Assembly (NCBI GenBank): GCA_036268075.1
Contig: DATAUV010000079.1
Location: 24,775 to 88,774 of the forward strand
DNA: 64,000 nucleotides
Origin: DATARH01 sp036268075
Lineage (GTDB): Bacteria; Pseudomonadota; Alphaproteobacteria; ATCC43930; CGMCC-115725
Reading direction: 5' to 3'
Part shown: piece after piece, positions 21,792 through 31,054 of the stretch
How the letters are laid out: every line of letters begins with the position of its first letter
Numbering within the stretch: the stretch's first letter is position 1
Notes under the pieces: model-generated
What the model saw: only the letters and a program-made list of their open reading frames with translations
What the model was told of the DNA's origin: nothing
Database searches by the model: none
Made by a program: the position numbers and the translations under genes

Positions 21792-23957
21792 ATGGACCAC
21801 ATAAGCTTCGAGACCAAGGGCGGCATCCGAGTCGAGCGCGAGACCTGGACCGGCCCCTATCGGCGCGAGCACGACCAGCTCTCCGGCGCACTCGACACGC
21901 GGCGCGGCGTGCTGCTGTCGTCGAGTTTCGAGTTTCCCGGGCGGTACACCCGGCTCGACATGGGGTTTGTCGACCCGCCGCTGGTGCTGACCGCCCGTGG
22001 TAGGTCGATTACTGTCGAGGCCCTAAATCAGCGCGGCGAGGTCCTGGCGCCGGCCTTTGCCCGCGCGATCGCCGGTGTCGAGGGCGCGACGATCCACTCC
22101 GCGACCGCGACCCGCATCGAGGCGGAGATCGCCGAGCCGATCGGCCGTTTCCCGGAGGAGCAGCGCAGCCGGCAACCCTCGGTCTTCTCCGCGTTGCGCG
22201 GGCTGATCGACCTGTTCGCCAGCCCCGCCGACCAGCATCTCGGCTTTTACGGCGCGTTCGGCTACGACCTCGTCTACCAGTTCGAGGCGATGGCGCTGAA
22301 GCAGGTGCGCGCCGACGACCAGCGCGACCTCGTGCTCTACCTGCCCGACGAAATCCACGTCACCGACCACATGCGGCAGGTGTCTGAGGTGCATCGCTAC
22401 GAGTTTACCGTCGGCGACCAGTCGAGCGTCGGCAGACCGCGGGCCAACGCCCCGGCGCCCTACGCGATGAGCGACCCGGCGGCGCCGCGGATCGAGGATT
22501 GCGACCACGGTCCGGGCGAATACGCCGCGCTCGTCCGCCGCGCCAAGGAGGCGTTTGCCCGGGGCGATCTCTTCGAGGTCGTGCTCGGCGAGATGTTCGC
22601 CGAGACCTGCGACGACACGCCGAGCTCGGTGTTCCGCCGGCTGCGCGAGACCAACCCGGCGCCGTACGGGGCGCTCATCAACCTTGGCGACGGCGAGTTC
22701 CTGGTCTCCGCCTCGCCCGAAATGTTCGTCCGCGTCGAGGGACGGCGGATCGAGACCTGCCCGATCTGCGGCACGATCGCCCGCGGCCGCGACGCGATCG
22801 AGGACAGCGAGCGCATCCGCGAGCTCCTCAACTCGGTCAAGGACGAGAGCGAGCTGACGATGTGCACCGATGTCGACCGCAACGACAAATCGCGCGTCTG
22901 CGTGCCCGGCTCGGTCAAGGTGATCGGGCGGCGGCAGATCGAGATGTATTCGCGCCTCATTCACACGGTGGACCACGTCGAGGGCATCCTCGCCGACGGG
23001 TTCGACGCGCTCGACGGGTTTCTCAGCCACGCCTGGGCCGTCACCGTGACCGGCGCGCCCAAATTGTGGGCAATGCGCTTTATCGAGCAGGAAGAACGCT
23101 CGGCCCGCCGCTGGTATGGCGGCGCCATCGGGCGCCTCACGTTCGACGGCAACATGAACACCGGCCTCACGCTGCGCACCATCCGGATGAAGGACGGTGT
23201 CGCCGAAATCCGTGCCGGCGCGACGCTCTTGTTCGATAGCGACCCCGAGGCCGAGGAGGCGGAATGCCGGCTCAAGGCGTCCGCGCTGCTGGCGACGGTC
23301 CGGGGCGCGCGCCGCACCCAGGCTGCCGCGGCGACCGCGTCGGAGGCGGGGAGGGGCCGCAAGGTCCTGCTCGTCGACCACGAGGATTCGTTCGTCCACA
23401 CGCTCGCCGGCTATATCCGCACGACCGGCGCCGAGGTCACGACGATGCGTCCCGACCTCGCCCGGGCCGAGTTGCGCGCCGGCACGCGGTACGATCTGGT
23501 CGTGATGTCGCCCGGCCCGGGCCGGCCGAAGGATTTCCGCGCCGCCGAGACGCTGGGGCTGCTCGTCGAGCGCGATGTCCCGGTATTCGGCGTGTGCCTG
23601 GGCTTGCAGGCGATGGTCGAGTATTTCGGCGGCAGCCTCGACGTGCTCGACGTGCCGATGCACGGCAAGCCGTCGCCAGTCCGCGTCGTCGGCAACTCGA
23701 TCCTCAGCGGCCTCGAAGACGGCTTCACGGTCGGCCGCTACCACTCGCTCTACGCCCGCCGCGCGACCTTGCCGGCGGCGCTCCGCGTGACGGCCCAGAC
23801 CGACGATGGCGTCATCATGGCGATCGAGCACGAGACGCTGCCCATGGCCGCCGTCCAATTCCACCCCGAATCGGTGATGACCCTAGCCGGCGCCGTCGGA
23901 ATCCCGATCATCAACGCCGTCTTCGCCGCGCTGTGCCCGGGGCGCAGTGGTCGATAG
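21792..23957 (+). CDS. trpE(G): Anthranilate synthase, fused TrpE(G)
   Basis: A 721-residue protein joining both anthranilate synthase subunits, as in rhizobia. The TrpE part (about 1-500) makes anthranilate from chorismate: GVLLSSSFEF fits the Trp-feedback site, and ETCPICGTIARGRD, TMCTDVDRNDKSRVC and RLTFDGNMNTGLTLRT are synthase signatures. The TrpG part (about 525-720) supplies ammonia from glutamine: MSPGPGRPKDF, nucleophile C602 in GVCLGLQAM, and H691/E693 in HPESVM. The start follows GGAGGGG. It is governed by the attenuator upstream and is separated from trpD by divergent orientation. Confidence 0.97.
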   Translation: MDHISFETKGGIRVERETWTGPYRREHDQLSGALDTRRGVLLSSSFEFPGRYTRLDMGFVDPPLVLTARGRSITVEALNQRGEVLAPAFARAIAGVEGATIHSATATRIEAEIAEPIGRFPEEQRSRQPSVFSALRGLIDLFASPADQHLGFYGAFGYDLVYQFEAMALKQVRADDQRDLVLYLPDEIHVTDHMRQVSEVHRYEFTVGDQSSVGRPRANAPAPYAMSDPAAPRIEDCDHGPGEYAALVRRAKEAFARGDLFEVVLGEMFAETCDDTPSSVFRRLRETNPAPYGALINLGDGEFLVSASPEMFVRVEGRRIETCPICGTIARGRDAIEDSERIRELLNSVKDESELTMCTDVDRNDKSRVCVPGSVKVIGRRQIEMYSRLIHTVDHVEGILADGFDALDGFLSHAWAVTVTGAPKLWAMRFIEQEERSARRWYGGAIGRLTFDGNMNTGLTLRTIRMKDGVAEIRAGATLLFDSDPEAEEAECRLKASALLATVRGARRTQAAAATASEAGRGRKVLLVDHEDSFVHTLAGYIRTTGAEVTTMRPDLARAELRAGTRYDLVVMSPGPGRPKDFRAAETLGLLVERDVPVFGVCLGLQAMVEYFGGSLDVLDVPMHGKPSPVRVVGNSILSGLEDGFTVGRYHSLYARRATLPAALRVTAQTDDGVIMAIEHETLPMAAVQFHPESVMTLAGAVGIPIINAVFAALCPGRSGR

Positions 23958-23971
23958 CTAGGCGACAGCCA

Positions 23972-23988
23972 CCGCCCCGCGAGGGCGG
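23972..23988. terminator. Hairpin between convergent trpE(G) and ppiD-like genes
   Basis: CCGCCC and GGGCGG form a six-base GC stem around CGCGA fifteen bases past the trpE(G) stop. There is no T-tract, so its strength as a terminator is uncertain. Confidence 0.35.
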
Positions 23989-24046
23989 GGAGAGGGAGGG
24001 GCTTGCGCGAAGCGTGGGAGGGTGAGGGGCCGCTTGCGCCCGGCCC

Positions 24047-25936
24047 CTAAAACGCCTTGTCCAGCGCCTCGTGGTCGATCTTGACCGGGTAGCGGCTGCG
24101 CAGCGCGGCGGTGAATTCGGCGGCGAGGTCGAGGCGGATCCCTTGGGCGAGCTGGTTCGACAGCGGCGCGGCGGCGGGGTCGCTGGGGACGCCGGGGTCC
24201 TGGATATCCTGAAGCTGTGCGACATAGGCGCCGTTGTCGTCGTCGGCGCTGACCGTATCGCCCTTCTTGGCGGCGAAGAGCTTGGCGACGATGGCGGGCG
24301 GCACGCCGGTATCGCCCTGGGCCCGGCGCGACAGCGGCGGCGAGGTCGTCACCGCGAGCTTCTTGTCGGCGGCGGCGGCTTTGAGCGGCTTGTCGGGGGC
24401 GACGGCGGCGGCGAGGTCCTTGGCCTCCTTGGCGACCGCATCGTGCTTCTGTTCCTGCTGCCAGCCCGCAATCACCTGGTCCTTGACCTCGGCGAGGGGC
24501 TTGACCCGGGGGGCGATCACCTTGTCGGTGTGTATCGCGTAGATGGAGCCGTCCTCGGCGTCGATGACGCGGCTGGTGTCGCCCTGATCGGTCTGGAACA
24601 GCGTCTTCAGCGCGTCGGCGCCGCCGACCGGCAGCTCGACCGCCTTCCCGTCGGGGGCGCGGCCGCCGACATCGGCAGCCTCGACCTTGGTCACCTTGAG
24701 CCCGAATTTCTGGGCGATATCGGTAATGTTGGCGCCGCCGGCGAGGGCATCGTCGGCCTTGTTGCCGATCTTGTCGAGCTTGTCGAGCGCCTCTTCCTTG
24801 GCGAGCGCCGCGGTCAGCGCGGGCTTGGCCTGCTCGAAGCTCTGCGTCGTCGCCGGGACGATCTTGGTCACGCGCAGGATGTGCCAGCCGAGCGGCGACT
24901 GGATCGGCTTGCTCGTCTGGTTGACCTGCAGGTCGAAGGCCGGGCCGGCGAGCTCCTCCGGCATCTCCGACTGCTTCATCAGGCCGAGGTCGATCGTGTC
25001 CGGGTCTTGCTTCGCGATCGTCGTCGCGACCTCTTTCCAGTCCTTGCCGGCGGCGAGCGCGTCGTCGGCCTGCTTCGCGACATCCTCGCTCGGCGCCAGG
25101 ATCTGCTCGACCTCGCGCTGCTCGGGCACGGCGAGGTCGTCCTTGCGCTGGTCGTATTCGGATTTGAGCTTGTCGTCCGGGATCTGGATCGTGGCGGCGA
25201 GGTCGGCGGCGCTGAGGCTCGCCATCGTAAAGGCACGGTATTCGGGGGCGCGGAAATTGTCCTGGTGCGCGTCGTAATACTTGGAGAGGTCCGCGTCGCT
25301 CGGCGCCGGCGGCGCGGCCGCCCCAGACAGCGGCAGCGATACGATGTCGGCCACCCGCTTCTCGTTGGCGTAGCGATAGGCGGTGTTGACGACGTCCCGC
25401 GGGGGCACGACGCCCGACGTGATCGCGTGCAGGATGTCGGTGCGCGGAACTTCGTCCTGCATGCGGGCGACGAACTGTTCCTGGGTGAGGTGGTTCATCG
25501 ACAGCACCTGCGCCAGGATGTTCGGGTCGAACTGGCCGTTGGTGTCGCGGAACGCGGGGTTGCCGGCGATCGCGCCGCGGATCACCTCGTCGGCGACGGC
25601 GAGCTTGAGCCGGGCGACCTCCTGGTCGAGCAGCGCACGGTCGACGAGCCCGTTGACCAGCGTGTCGAGAATGCCGAGCTGCTTGACCTGGTCGCGATCG
25701 ATCGAGCTGCCGAGCTGCTGGCGCAGCCGCTCGAGCGCCGGCTCCAGCGCCTGCTGCACCTCGCCCACGTTGATGGTTTTGTCGCCGACCGTGGCGACCT
25801 CGGTCTCGGGCGATTTATTGTCCTGGAAATAGGGCGACCGCGTGTAGAGACCCCAGAAGCCGAAGGACAGGATCAGTAGGCCAAACAGGGTCTTGACGAC
25901 GATCCCGCCCGCCTTGGTGCGGATTGCTTGCAGCAT
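24047..25936 (-). CDS. Peptidylprolyl isomerase, PpiD/SurA type
   Basis: A 629-residue envelope protein. The N-terminus MLQAIRTKAGGIVVKTLFGLLILSFGFWGLY is a single membrane anchor, and the rest would be periplasmic. An SurA-N-like chaperone region follows (VATVGDKTINVGEVQQALE), and residues about 250-350 form a PpiC/parvulin domain with SPLGWHILRVTKI. PpiD-type proteins assist folding of exported proteins. The gene lies head to head with tpiA and tail to tail with trpE(G), an order found in many Alphaproteobacteria. Confidence 0.9.
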   Translation of the reverse strand: MLQAIRTKAGGIVVKTLFGLLILSFGFWGLYTRSPYFQDNKSPETEVATVGDKTINVGEVQQALEPALERLRQQLGSSIDRDQVKQLGILDTLVNGLVDRALLDQEVARLKLAVADEVIRGAIAGNPAFRDTNGQFDPNILAQVLSMNHLTQEQFVARMQDEVPRTDILHAITSGVVPPRDVVNTAYRYANEKRVADIVSLPLSGAAAPPAPSDADLSKYYDAHQDNFRAPEYRAFTMASLSAADLAATIQIPDDKLKSEYDQRKDDLAVPEQREVEQILAPSEDVAKQADDALAAGKDWKEVATTIAKQDPDTIDLGLMKQSEMPEELAGPAFDLQVNQTSKPIQSPLGWHILRVTKIVPATTQSFEQAKPALTAALAKEEALDKLDKIGNKADDALAGGANITDIAQKFGLKVTKVEAADVGGRAPDGKAVELPVGGADALKTLFQTDQGDTSRVIDAEDGSIYAIHTDKVIAPRVKPLAEVKDQVIAGWQQEQKHDAVAKEAKDLAAAVAPDKPLKAAAADKKLAVTTSPPLSRRAQGDTGVPPAIVAKLFAAKKGDTVSADDDNGAYVAQLQDIQDPGVPSDPAAAPLSNQLAQGIRLDLAAEFTAALRSRYPVKIDHEALDKAF

Positions 25937-26062
25937 GCGACGCTATGTTTTGGACACTGGTTGACCGGCTCCCATGCCGGTGTGATCGTGCGGGGATGAT
26001 AGAGACGGGCCGGCGGGGCCGCAACCATTCCCCCGCCGCCGCCCGGCAGGCGGAGAACGGGC

Positions 26063-26800
26063 ATGGCGCAGAAGCGGCATCTGGTTGCGGGCAATTGGAA
26101 GATGAACATGCTGCGCGGCGACGCTGTCGGGCTCGCCGGCGCGCTGGTTGCCCGGGCGAGGGGCGGCAGCCTCGGGTGCGACATTCTGGTGTGCCCGCCC
26201 GCGACCGCGCTGATCCCCGTCGCCGGAGCGATCGCCGGCAGTGGAATCGCGCTGGGCGGGCAGGATTGCGCGCCGGCCGAAAAGGGCGCTTTCACCGGCG
26301 ACGTCAGCGCCGAGATGTTGCGCGACGCCGGCTGCTCCCACGTCATCCTCGGCCACTCCGAGCGCCGCCACGGCCATGGCGAGACCGACGAGGAGGTGCG
26401 GGAAAAGGTGCTCGGCGCCTGGCGCGCGGGACTGACCGCGATCGTCTGCATCGGCGAGACCCGCAGCCAGCGCGAGGACGGGATGGCGCTTGCCGTCGTC
26501 GCGGCGCAGCTCGCTGGCTCGCTGCCGCCCGGCGCCTCGGCCGACAAGCTCGTCGTCGCCTATGAGCCCGTCTGGGCGATCGGCACCGGCCTCACCCCGA
26601 CCCTCGCCGACATCGCCGAGGTTCACGGCGCGATCCGCGCCTCCGTCCCCGCCGGCACGCGCATCCTCTATGGCGGCTCGGTCAACCCGGGCAACGCGAA
26701 GGACATCCTCGCCATCCCCGACGTCTCCGGCGGCCTCATCGGCGGCGCCAGCCTCAAGCCCGAGGATTTCTGGGCCATCGTCGCCGCCGCGACCCTGTAG
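26063..26800 (+). CDS. tpiA: Triosephosphate isomerase
   Basis: A 245-residue glycolytic isomerase interconverting dihydroxyacetone phosphate and glyceraldehyde 3-phosphate. Active-site residues are all present: K13 in GNWKMN, H98 in LGHSERR and E168 in YEPVWAIGTG, with the phosphate loop GGSVN. In many relatives secG and pyrG follow; here a convergent penicillin-binding protein gene does, with a 68-base gap. Divergent from the ppiD-like gene. Confidence 0.97.
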   Translation: MAQKRHLVAGNWKMNMLRGDAVGLAGALVARARGGSLGCDILVCPPATALIPVAGAIAGSGIALGGQDCAPAEKGAFTGDVSAEMLRDAGCSHVILGHSERRHGHGETDEEVREKVLGAWRAGLTAIVCIGETRSQREDGMALAVVAAQLAGSLPPGASADKLVVAYEPVWAIGTGLTPTLADIAEVHGAIRASVPAGTRILYGGSVNPGNAKDILAIPDVSGGLIGGASLKPEDFWAIVAAATL

Positions 26801-26868
26801 GACGGGCTGAGGGAACCGAATTCATCCGTGTGGGCGGGCGTGCGGGCGGGGACGGCCGCGGTCCTGGG

Positions 26869-28875
26869 TCACCGTGTGTCTGAGACCGTCGCGGGGCCGG
26901 GGAGGCGGTCGGGGGGCGGCGGTACGGGGGTTCCGATGCCGAGGCCGCTCAAAAGGTTGTCGAGCGGGGTGGGGGCGCCGACGGGCATGGCGTCGGGCAG
27001 CGGGTCGGCGGGGGTTTTGCCGGTCGCGGCGAGCATGAAGTTGCGCCAGGCGGCGGCGGGGAGGGTGCCGCCGGTGACCTTGTTCATCGGCGTGTTGTCG
27101 TCATTGCCGAACCACACGCCGGCGACGAGGTTGGCGGTATAGCCGATAAACCACGCGTCGCGGTAATCCTGGGTCGTGCCGGTCTTGCCGGCCATCGGGC
27201 GCGGCAGCCGGGCGCCCTTGCCGGTGCCGTGGCTGACGACGCCTTCAAGCATCTCGTTCATCATCGCGACGTTCTGCGGCGCGACGACCTGGCCCGGGCC
27301 GCCGCCGGAACGGCGGTACAGCACCTTGCCGCTCGTGTCGCGGATTTCGCTGATGCCGTAGGGCATGATCCCGGTGCCGCGATTCGCGAACGGAGCATAG
27401 GCGGAGACCAGCTCCAGCAAATTCACCTCGTCGGTGCCGAGCGCGATGCTGGCGTCGGGGGTCAGCGTCGAGGTGATGCCGAGCCGGCTGGCGACCGCGA
27501 CGACGTTGGGGATGCCGGCGCGCTGGGCGACCTGCACGGCGACGGTGTTGATCGACTCCGCCAGCCCCTCGGCCATGGTCATGTCGCCGAGATAGCGGCC
27601 CGTATAGTTGCGCGGCTGCCAGTTGCCGATGCGGATCGGCTGGTCGACGAAATGGTCGTCGGGGCGCAATCCCGCCTCAAGCCCCGCGAGATAGACAAAC
27701 GGCTTGAACGACGAGCCCGGCTGGCGCTCGGCCTGGGTCGCGCGGTTGAATTGGCTGTCGCCGTAATTGCGGCCGCCGACCATCGCGCGCACCGCGCCGT
27801 CGGTCGACATCGCGACCAGTGCGCCCTGGCTGACGATGAATTTCCGGCCGTCGCGGTCGATCGTGCCGTCGACCGCGGCCTCGGCGGCGGCCTGGAGGCG
27901 CGGGTCGAACGTCGTCGTCACGGTCAGGTCGCGGTCGCTGGTGCCGGCGAAGTCGCGGACCTGGTCGGCGATCCAGTCGGCGAAATAGTGCGAGCCGGGC
28001 CGCTCGGTGGCGCGGGCGGTGCTGGCCGGGCCGTCCTTTTCGGCGGCCGCGGCCTGGGCGGTCGTGATATAGCCGGCGTCGACCATGTTATCGAGCACCT
28101 GGGCGGCGCGCGCCTCGGCCTTGTCGCGGTCGTGGGCCGGGCTGAACCGCGTCGGCGCCTTCAGGAGCCCGGCGATGACGGCGCATTCGAACAGGTTGAG
28201 GTTGCGCGCGGACTTGCCGAAATAGCGGTGCGCGGCGGCGTCGACGCCATAGGTCCCGGCGCCGAGATAGACCCGGTTCAGATAGATTTCGAGGATCTGG
28301 TTCTTGGTGAAATGGCGCTCCAGCCACAGCGCCATCAGCGTCTCGCGGATCTTGCGCGGAAAGCTGCGCTCGGGGGTGAGGAAGGCGATCTTGGCAAGCT
28401 GCTGAGTGATCGTGCTGCCGCCCTGGACGATGTGCCCGGCGTGGAGGTCGGAGACCGCCGCGCGCAGCATGCCGATCGGGTCGATGCCGAAATGGCTGTA
28501 AAACCGGCGGTCCTCGGTGGCGATGACGGCTTTCGCGAGGTCGGGGGCAATCTGCTTCAGCGTCAAGGGCTCGCCGAAAAGATCGCCGAAGCTGGCGACC
28601 GTGCTGCCGTCGGCGGCGAGGATCGTGACGCTCGGGCGGCGCTCGGCGACGGTGAGCTGTCCGGTGTCGGGGAGGGTGAGGGCGAAATAGCCGATCCCCA
28701 GCCCGCCGACGATGCCGACCCACAAAAACACCAGCACGGCGAATTTTACGAGGCGGCCGATGAGCCCGCGTCGCGGCCGGCGCGGCGGTGGCGGGTTCCT
28801 GCCGGGGCGGGGGCGCGCGCCGCCGTCCCGGCGAAATCGGTCCTCCGGATCGACGCGCAGCGGCTTGTCAGCCAT
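26869..28875 (-). CDS. Class A penicillin-binding protein (glycosyltransferase/transpeptidase, PBP1a type)
   Basis: A 668-residue bifunctional peptidoglycan synthase. A basic Pro-rich cytoplasmic head (RPRRGLIGR) precedes one membrane segment (about 36-60). The GT51 domain shows EDRRFYSHFGID, GGSTITQQLAK and LERHFTKNQILEIYLN. The transpeptidase domain shows the SxxK of PGSSFKPFVY, SxN as SINT and KTG in AGKTGTTQDY. The C-terminal tail is Pro-rich. It acts in the periplasmic face of the inner membrane. Apparently monocistronic. Confidence 0.95.
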   Translation of the reverse strand: MADKPLRVDPEDRFRRDGGARPRPGRNPPPPRRPRRGLIGRLVKFAVLVFLWVGIVGGLGIGYFALTLPDTGQLTVAERRPSVTILAADGSTVASFGDLFGEPLTLKQIAPDLAKAVIATEDRRFYSHFGIDPIGMLRAAVSDLHAGHIVQGGSTITQQLAKIAFLTPERSFPRKIRETLMALWLERHFTKNQILEIYLNRVYLGAGTYGVDAAAHRYFGKSARNLNLFECAVIAGLLKAPTRFSPAHDRDKAEARAAQVLDNMVDAGYITTAQAAAAEKDGPASTARATERPGSHYFADWIADQVRDFAGTSDRDLTVTTTFDPRLQAAAEAAVDGTIDRDGRKFIVSQGALVAMSTDGAVRAMVGGRNYGDSQFNRATQAERQPGSSFKPFVYLAGLEAGLRPDDHFVDQPIRIGNWQPRNYTGRYLGDMTMAEGLAESINTVAVQVAQRAGIPNVVAVASRLGITSTLTPDASIALGTDEVNLLELVSAYAPFANRGTGIMPYGISEIRDTSGKVLYRRSGGGPGQVVAPQNVAMMNEMLEGVVSHGTGKGARLPRPMAGKTGTTQDYRDAWFIGYTANLVAGVWFGNDDNTPMNKVTGGTLPAAAWRNFMLAATGKTPADPLPDAMPVGAPTPLDNLLSGLGIGTPVPPPPDRLPGPATVSDTR

Positions 28876-29086
28876 CTGTCGCCGTTCCGGGAAGGTGCAG
28901 GCGAGCGCCGTTCACCGGCCGCGCTCCATGTTCAATCCCCCGACCCGCGGCCTCCCCCGAAGCCGCGTCAACCACGGCGTATATAGGTAAACCGCGGCGA
29001 GAGTTCGGCAAGACCCGCTCGTCAGAACGGGAACGGGCGGCGTCGGGGCGTGTTGAACGGGCAACATGGTATCGGCGGAGCGGCGC

Positions 29087-29410
29087 ATGGCTAAAAACCT
29101 GGAGGAAATCAAACCGGTGGCGGTTGAGGCCGGTTGCAGCGCCCGTGCGGCCTCGATCGTGGCGGGGGCTGCGCTGATATGGCGCGCGCTCGGCGCCCCG
29201 CCGCTTGGGCCTCTGGTGCTCGGCCTCGGCGGCGTCGCGCTGATCTGGCATGGGCTGCGCCCTGCGCCGACCGAGGAATCGCCCCGCGCCGCCGTCGCCC
29301 GCGTCCATGCCAAGGCGCGCGACGCGGTTCACCGTGCCTCGGAGGACAGCTTCCCGGCGAGCGACCCGCCCTCCTGGACGCCGACGAGCGGCCCCGGCCG
29401 ACGGCACTAA
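29087..29410 (+). CDS. Small hypothetical membrane protein
   Basis: A 107-residue protein. It has two hydrophobic stretches (about 18-35 and 43-58: AASIVAGAALIW and LVLGLGGVALIW) typical of a small inner-membrane protein, followed by a soluble tail ending SEDSFPASDPPSWTP, a C-terminal motif recurrent in small alphaproteobacterial proteins. The ATG at 29087 is preceded by GGAG at suitable distance; an ATG 21 bases upstream is an alternative. Function unknown. Confidence 0.65.
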   Translation: MAKNLEEIKPVAVEAGCSARAASIVAGAALIWRALGAPPLGPLVLGLGGVALIWHGLRPAPTEESPRAAVARVHAKARDAVHRASEDSFPASDPPSWTPTSGPGRRH

Positions 29411-29494
29411 GCCGGCAATACAAAACACGGCCCGCCTTGGCCGGGCGGGGATTTAACGGCATGGTGAGGTTGTGTCCTCTGCCGGAGCCGTTCG

Positions 29495-30901
29495 ATGACC
29501 CGCGATGCCGCCATTGCCGCCGTCGAAGCGTATTTCGACGAGGGCGGATTTGCCGACGACCTCGCCCGCCGCGTCGCGATACCGACCGAAAGCCAGGTCG
29601 AGGGGCGAGGCGCGGTGCTGGAATCGTATTTGCGGGACGAGATCGCGCCGACGCTGGCGACGCTCGGCTTCGACAGCGAGATCATCGACAACCCGGTGCG
29701 TGGCGGGCCGGCGCTGATCGCCGAGCGGCGCGAGGACGGCGCGGCGGTGACGACGCTGTGCTACGGGCACGGCGACGTCATCCGCGGTCTCGAACCGCAA
29801 TGGCACGAGGGGCTGTCGCCGTGGGAACTGACCCGCAAGGGCGACCGTCTTTACGGGCGCGGCACGGCGGATAACAAGGGCCAGCATTCGATCAACATCG
29901 CCGCGCTCGCCGCGGTGCTGAAGACGCGCGGCAAGCTCGGGTTCAACGCCAAGTTCCTGGTCGAGACCGGCGAGGAAGTCGGGTCGCCGGGACTTCGCGA
30001 GATTTGCCGCGAGCATAAGGACAAGCTCGCCGCCGACGTGCTGATCGCCTCGGACGGGCCGCGGCTCGCGCCGGACCGGCCGACGATCTTTCTCGGCGCG
30101 CGCGGGGCGATGAATTTCGACCTCGTCGTCGACCTCCGCGAGGGCGGGCACCATTCGGGGAATTGGGGCGGGCTCCTCGCCAATCCCGGCGTGATCCTGG
30201 CGCACGCGCTGGCGACGGTCACCAGCGCGACCGGCGCCATCAAGATCAAGGAGTGGGTGCCGGACCACATGCCGAATTCGGTGCGGATGGCCTTGGCCGA
30301 CTGCACCATAGAGGGCGGCGAGGATGCGCCCGAGATCGACCCCGATTGGGGCGAGCCCGGCCTGACGCCGAGCGAGAAGGTGTTCGGCTGGTGCAGCTTC
30401 GAGGTCCTGGCCTTTACCACCGGCAACCCGGAAAACCCGGTCAACGCGATCCCGCCCAAGGCCACCGCGACCTGCCAGATAAGATTCGTGGTGGGGGTGG
30501 ACCCGGAGGGATTCATGCCGGCGCTGCGCCGCCACCTCGACGCGCACGGGTTTCCGATGGTCAAGGTCGAGCCGTGGAAAAAAGCCTATTTCCCAGCCAC
30601 CCGCCTCGACCCCGACCACGAATGGGTGCGCTGGGCCGCTCGCTCGATCGCCGAAACCACCGGCAAGCGCGCCGCCATCCTCCCCAACCTCGGCGGCTCC
30701 CTCCCCAACGACATCTTCGCCGCGGATTTGGGGTTGCCGACGATATGGGTCCCGCATTCCTACGCCTCATGCAGCCAGCACGCCCCGAACGAACACATGC
30801 TCGCCCCGGTGGCGCGGGAGGGGCTGAAGGTGATGACGGGGATTTATTGGGATTTGGGAGCGGGCGGTGCACCGGGCCGGGGCGAGAGCGTGATCCGATA
30901 A
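29495..30901 (+). CDS. M20 family metallopeptidase
   Basis: A 468-residue zinc-dependent peptidase or amidohydrolase. Metal and catalytic residues: H and D in CYGHGDVIRG, the bridging D in GRGTADNKGQ, the Glu pair in VETGEEVGS, and the final His in QHAPNEHM. The central dimerisation insert (about 200-330) is present, starting FLGARGAMNFDLVVDLR and GGHHSGNWGG. Substrate could be dipeptides or N-acyl amino acids; related proteins are called dipeptidases without proof. A family B palindrome follows its stop. Confidence 0.9.
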   Translation: MTRDAAIAAVEAYFDEGGFADDLARRVAIPTESQVEGRGAVLESYLRDEIAPTLATLGFDSEIIDNPVRGGPALIAERREDGAAVTTLCYGHGDVIRGLEPQWHEGLSPWELTRKGDRLYGRGTADNKGQHSINIAALAAVLKTRGKLGFNAKFLVETGEEVGSPGLREICREHKDKLAADVLIASDGPRLAPDRPTIFLGARGAMNFDLVVDLREGGHHSGNWGGLLANPGVILAHALATVTSATGAIKIKEWVPDHMPNSVRMALADCTIEGGEDAPEIDPDWGEPGLTPSEKVFGWCSFEVLAFTTGNPENPVNAIPPKATATCQIRFVVGVDPEGFMPALRRHLDAHGFPMVKVEPWKKAYFPATRLDPDHEWVRWAARSIAETTGKRAAILPNLGGSLPNDIFAADLGLPTIWVPHSYASCSQHAPNEHMLAPVAREGLKVMTGIYWDLGAGGAPGRGESVIR

Positions 30902-30908
30902 GTCAGGT

Positions 30909-30990
30909 CGTCATCCCGGCGAAGGCCGGGACCCACGGTTCAATCGTTCGTGCGACGGATAAATGGGTCCCGGCCTTCGCCGGGATGACG
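30909..30990. repeat. Palindrome, family B
   Basis: CGTCATCCCGGCGAAGGCCG at 30909 and CGGCCTTCGCCGGGATGACG ending at 30990 are perfect complements. It separates the peptidase from the cyclase pair. Confidence 0.88.
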
Positions 30991-31054
30991 GCTTTTTTTG
31001 AAGCAATTTGAACTTGGTGGATTTGCTCTAGCGCTCGGCCTCGATCTCTCGGTG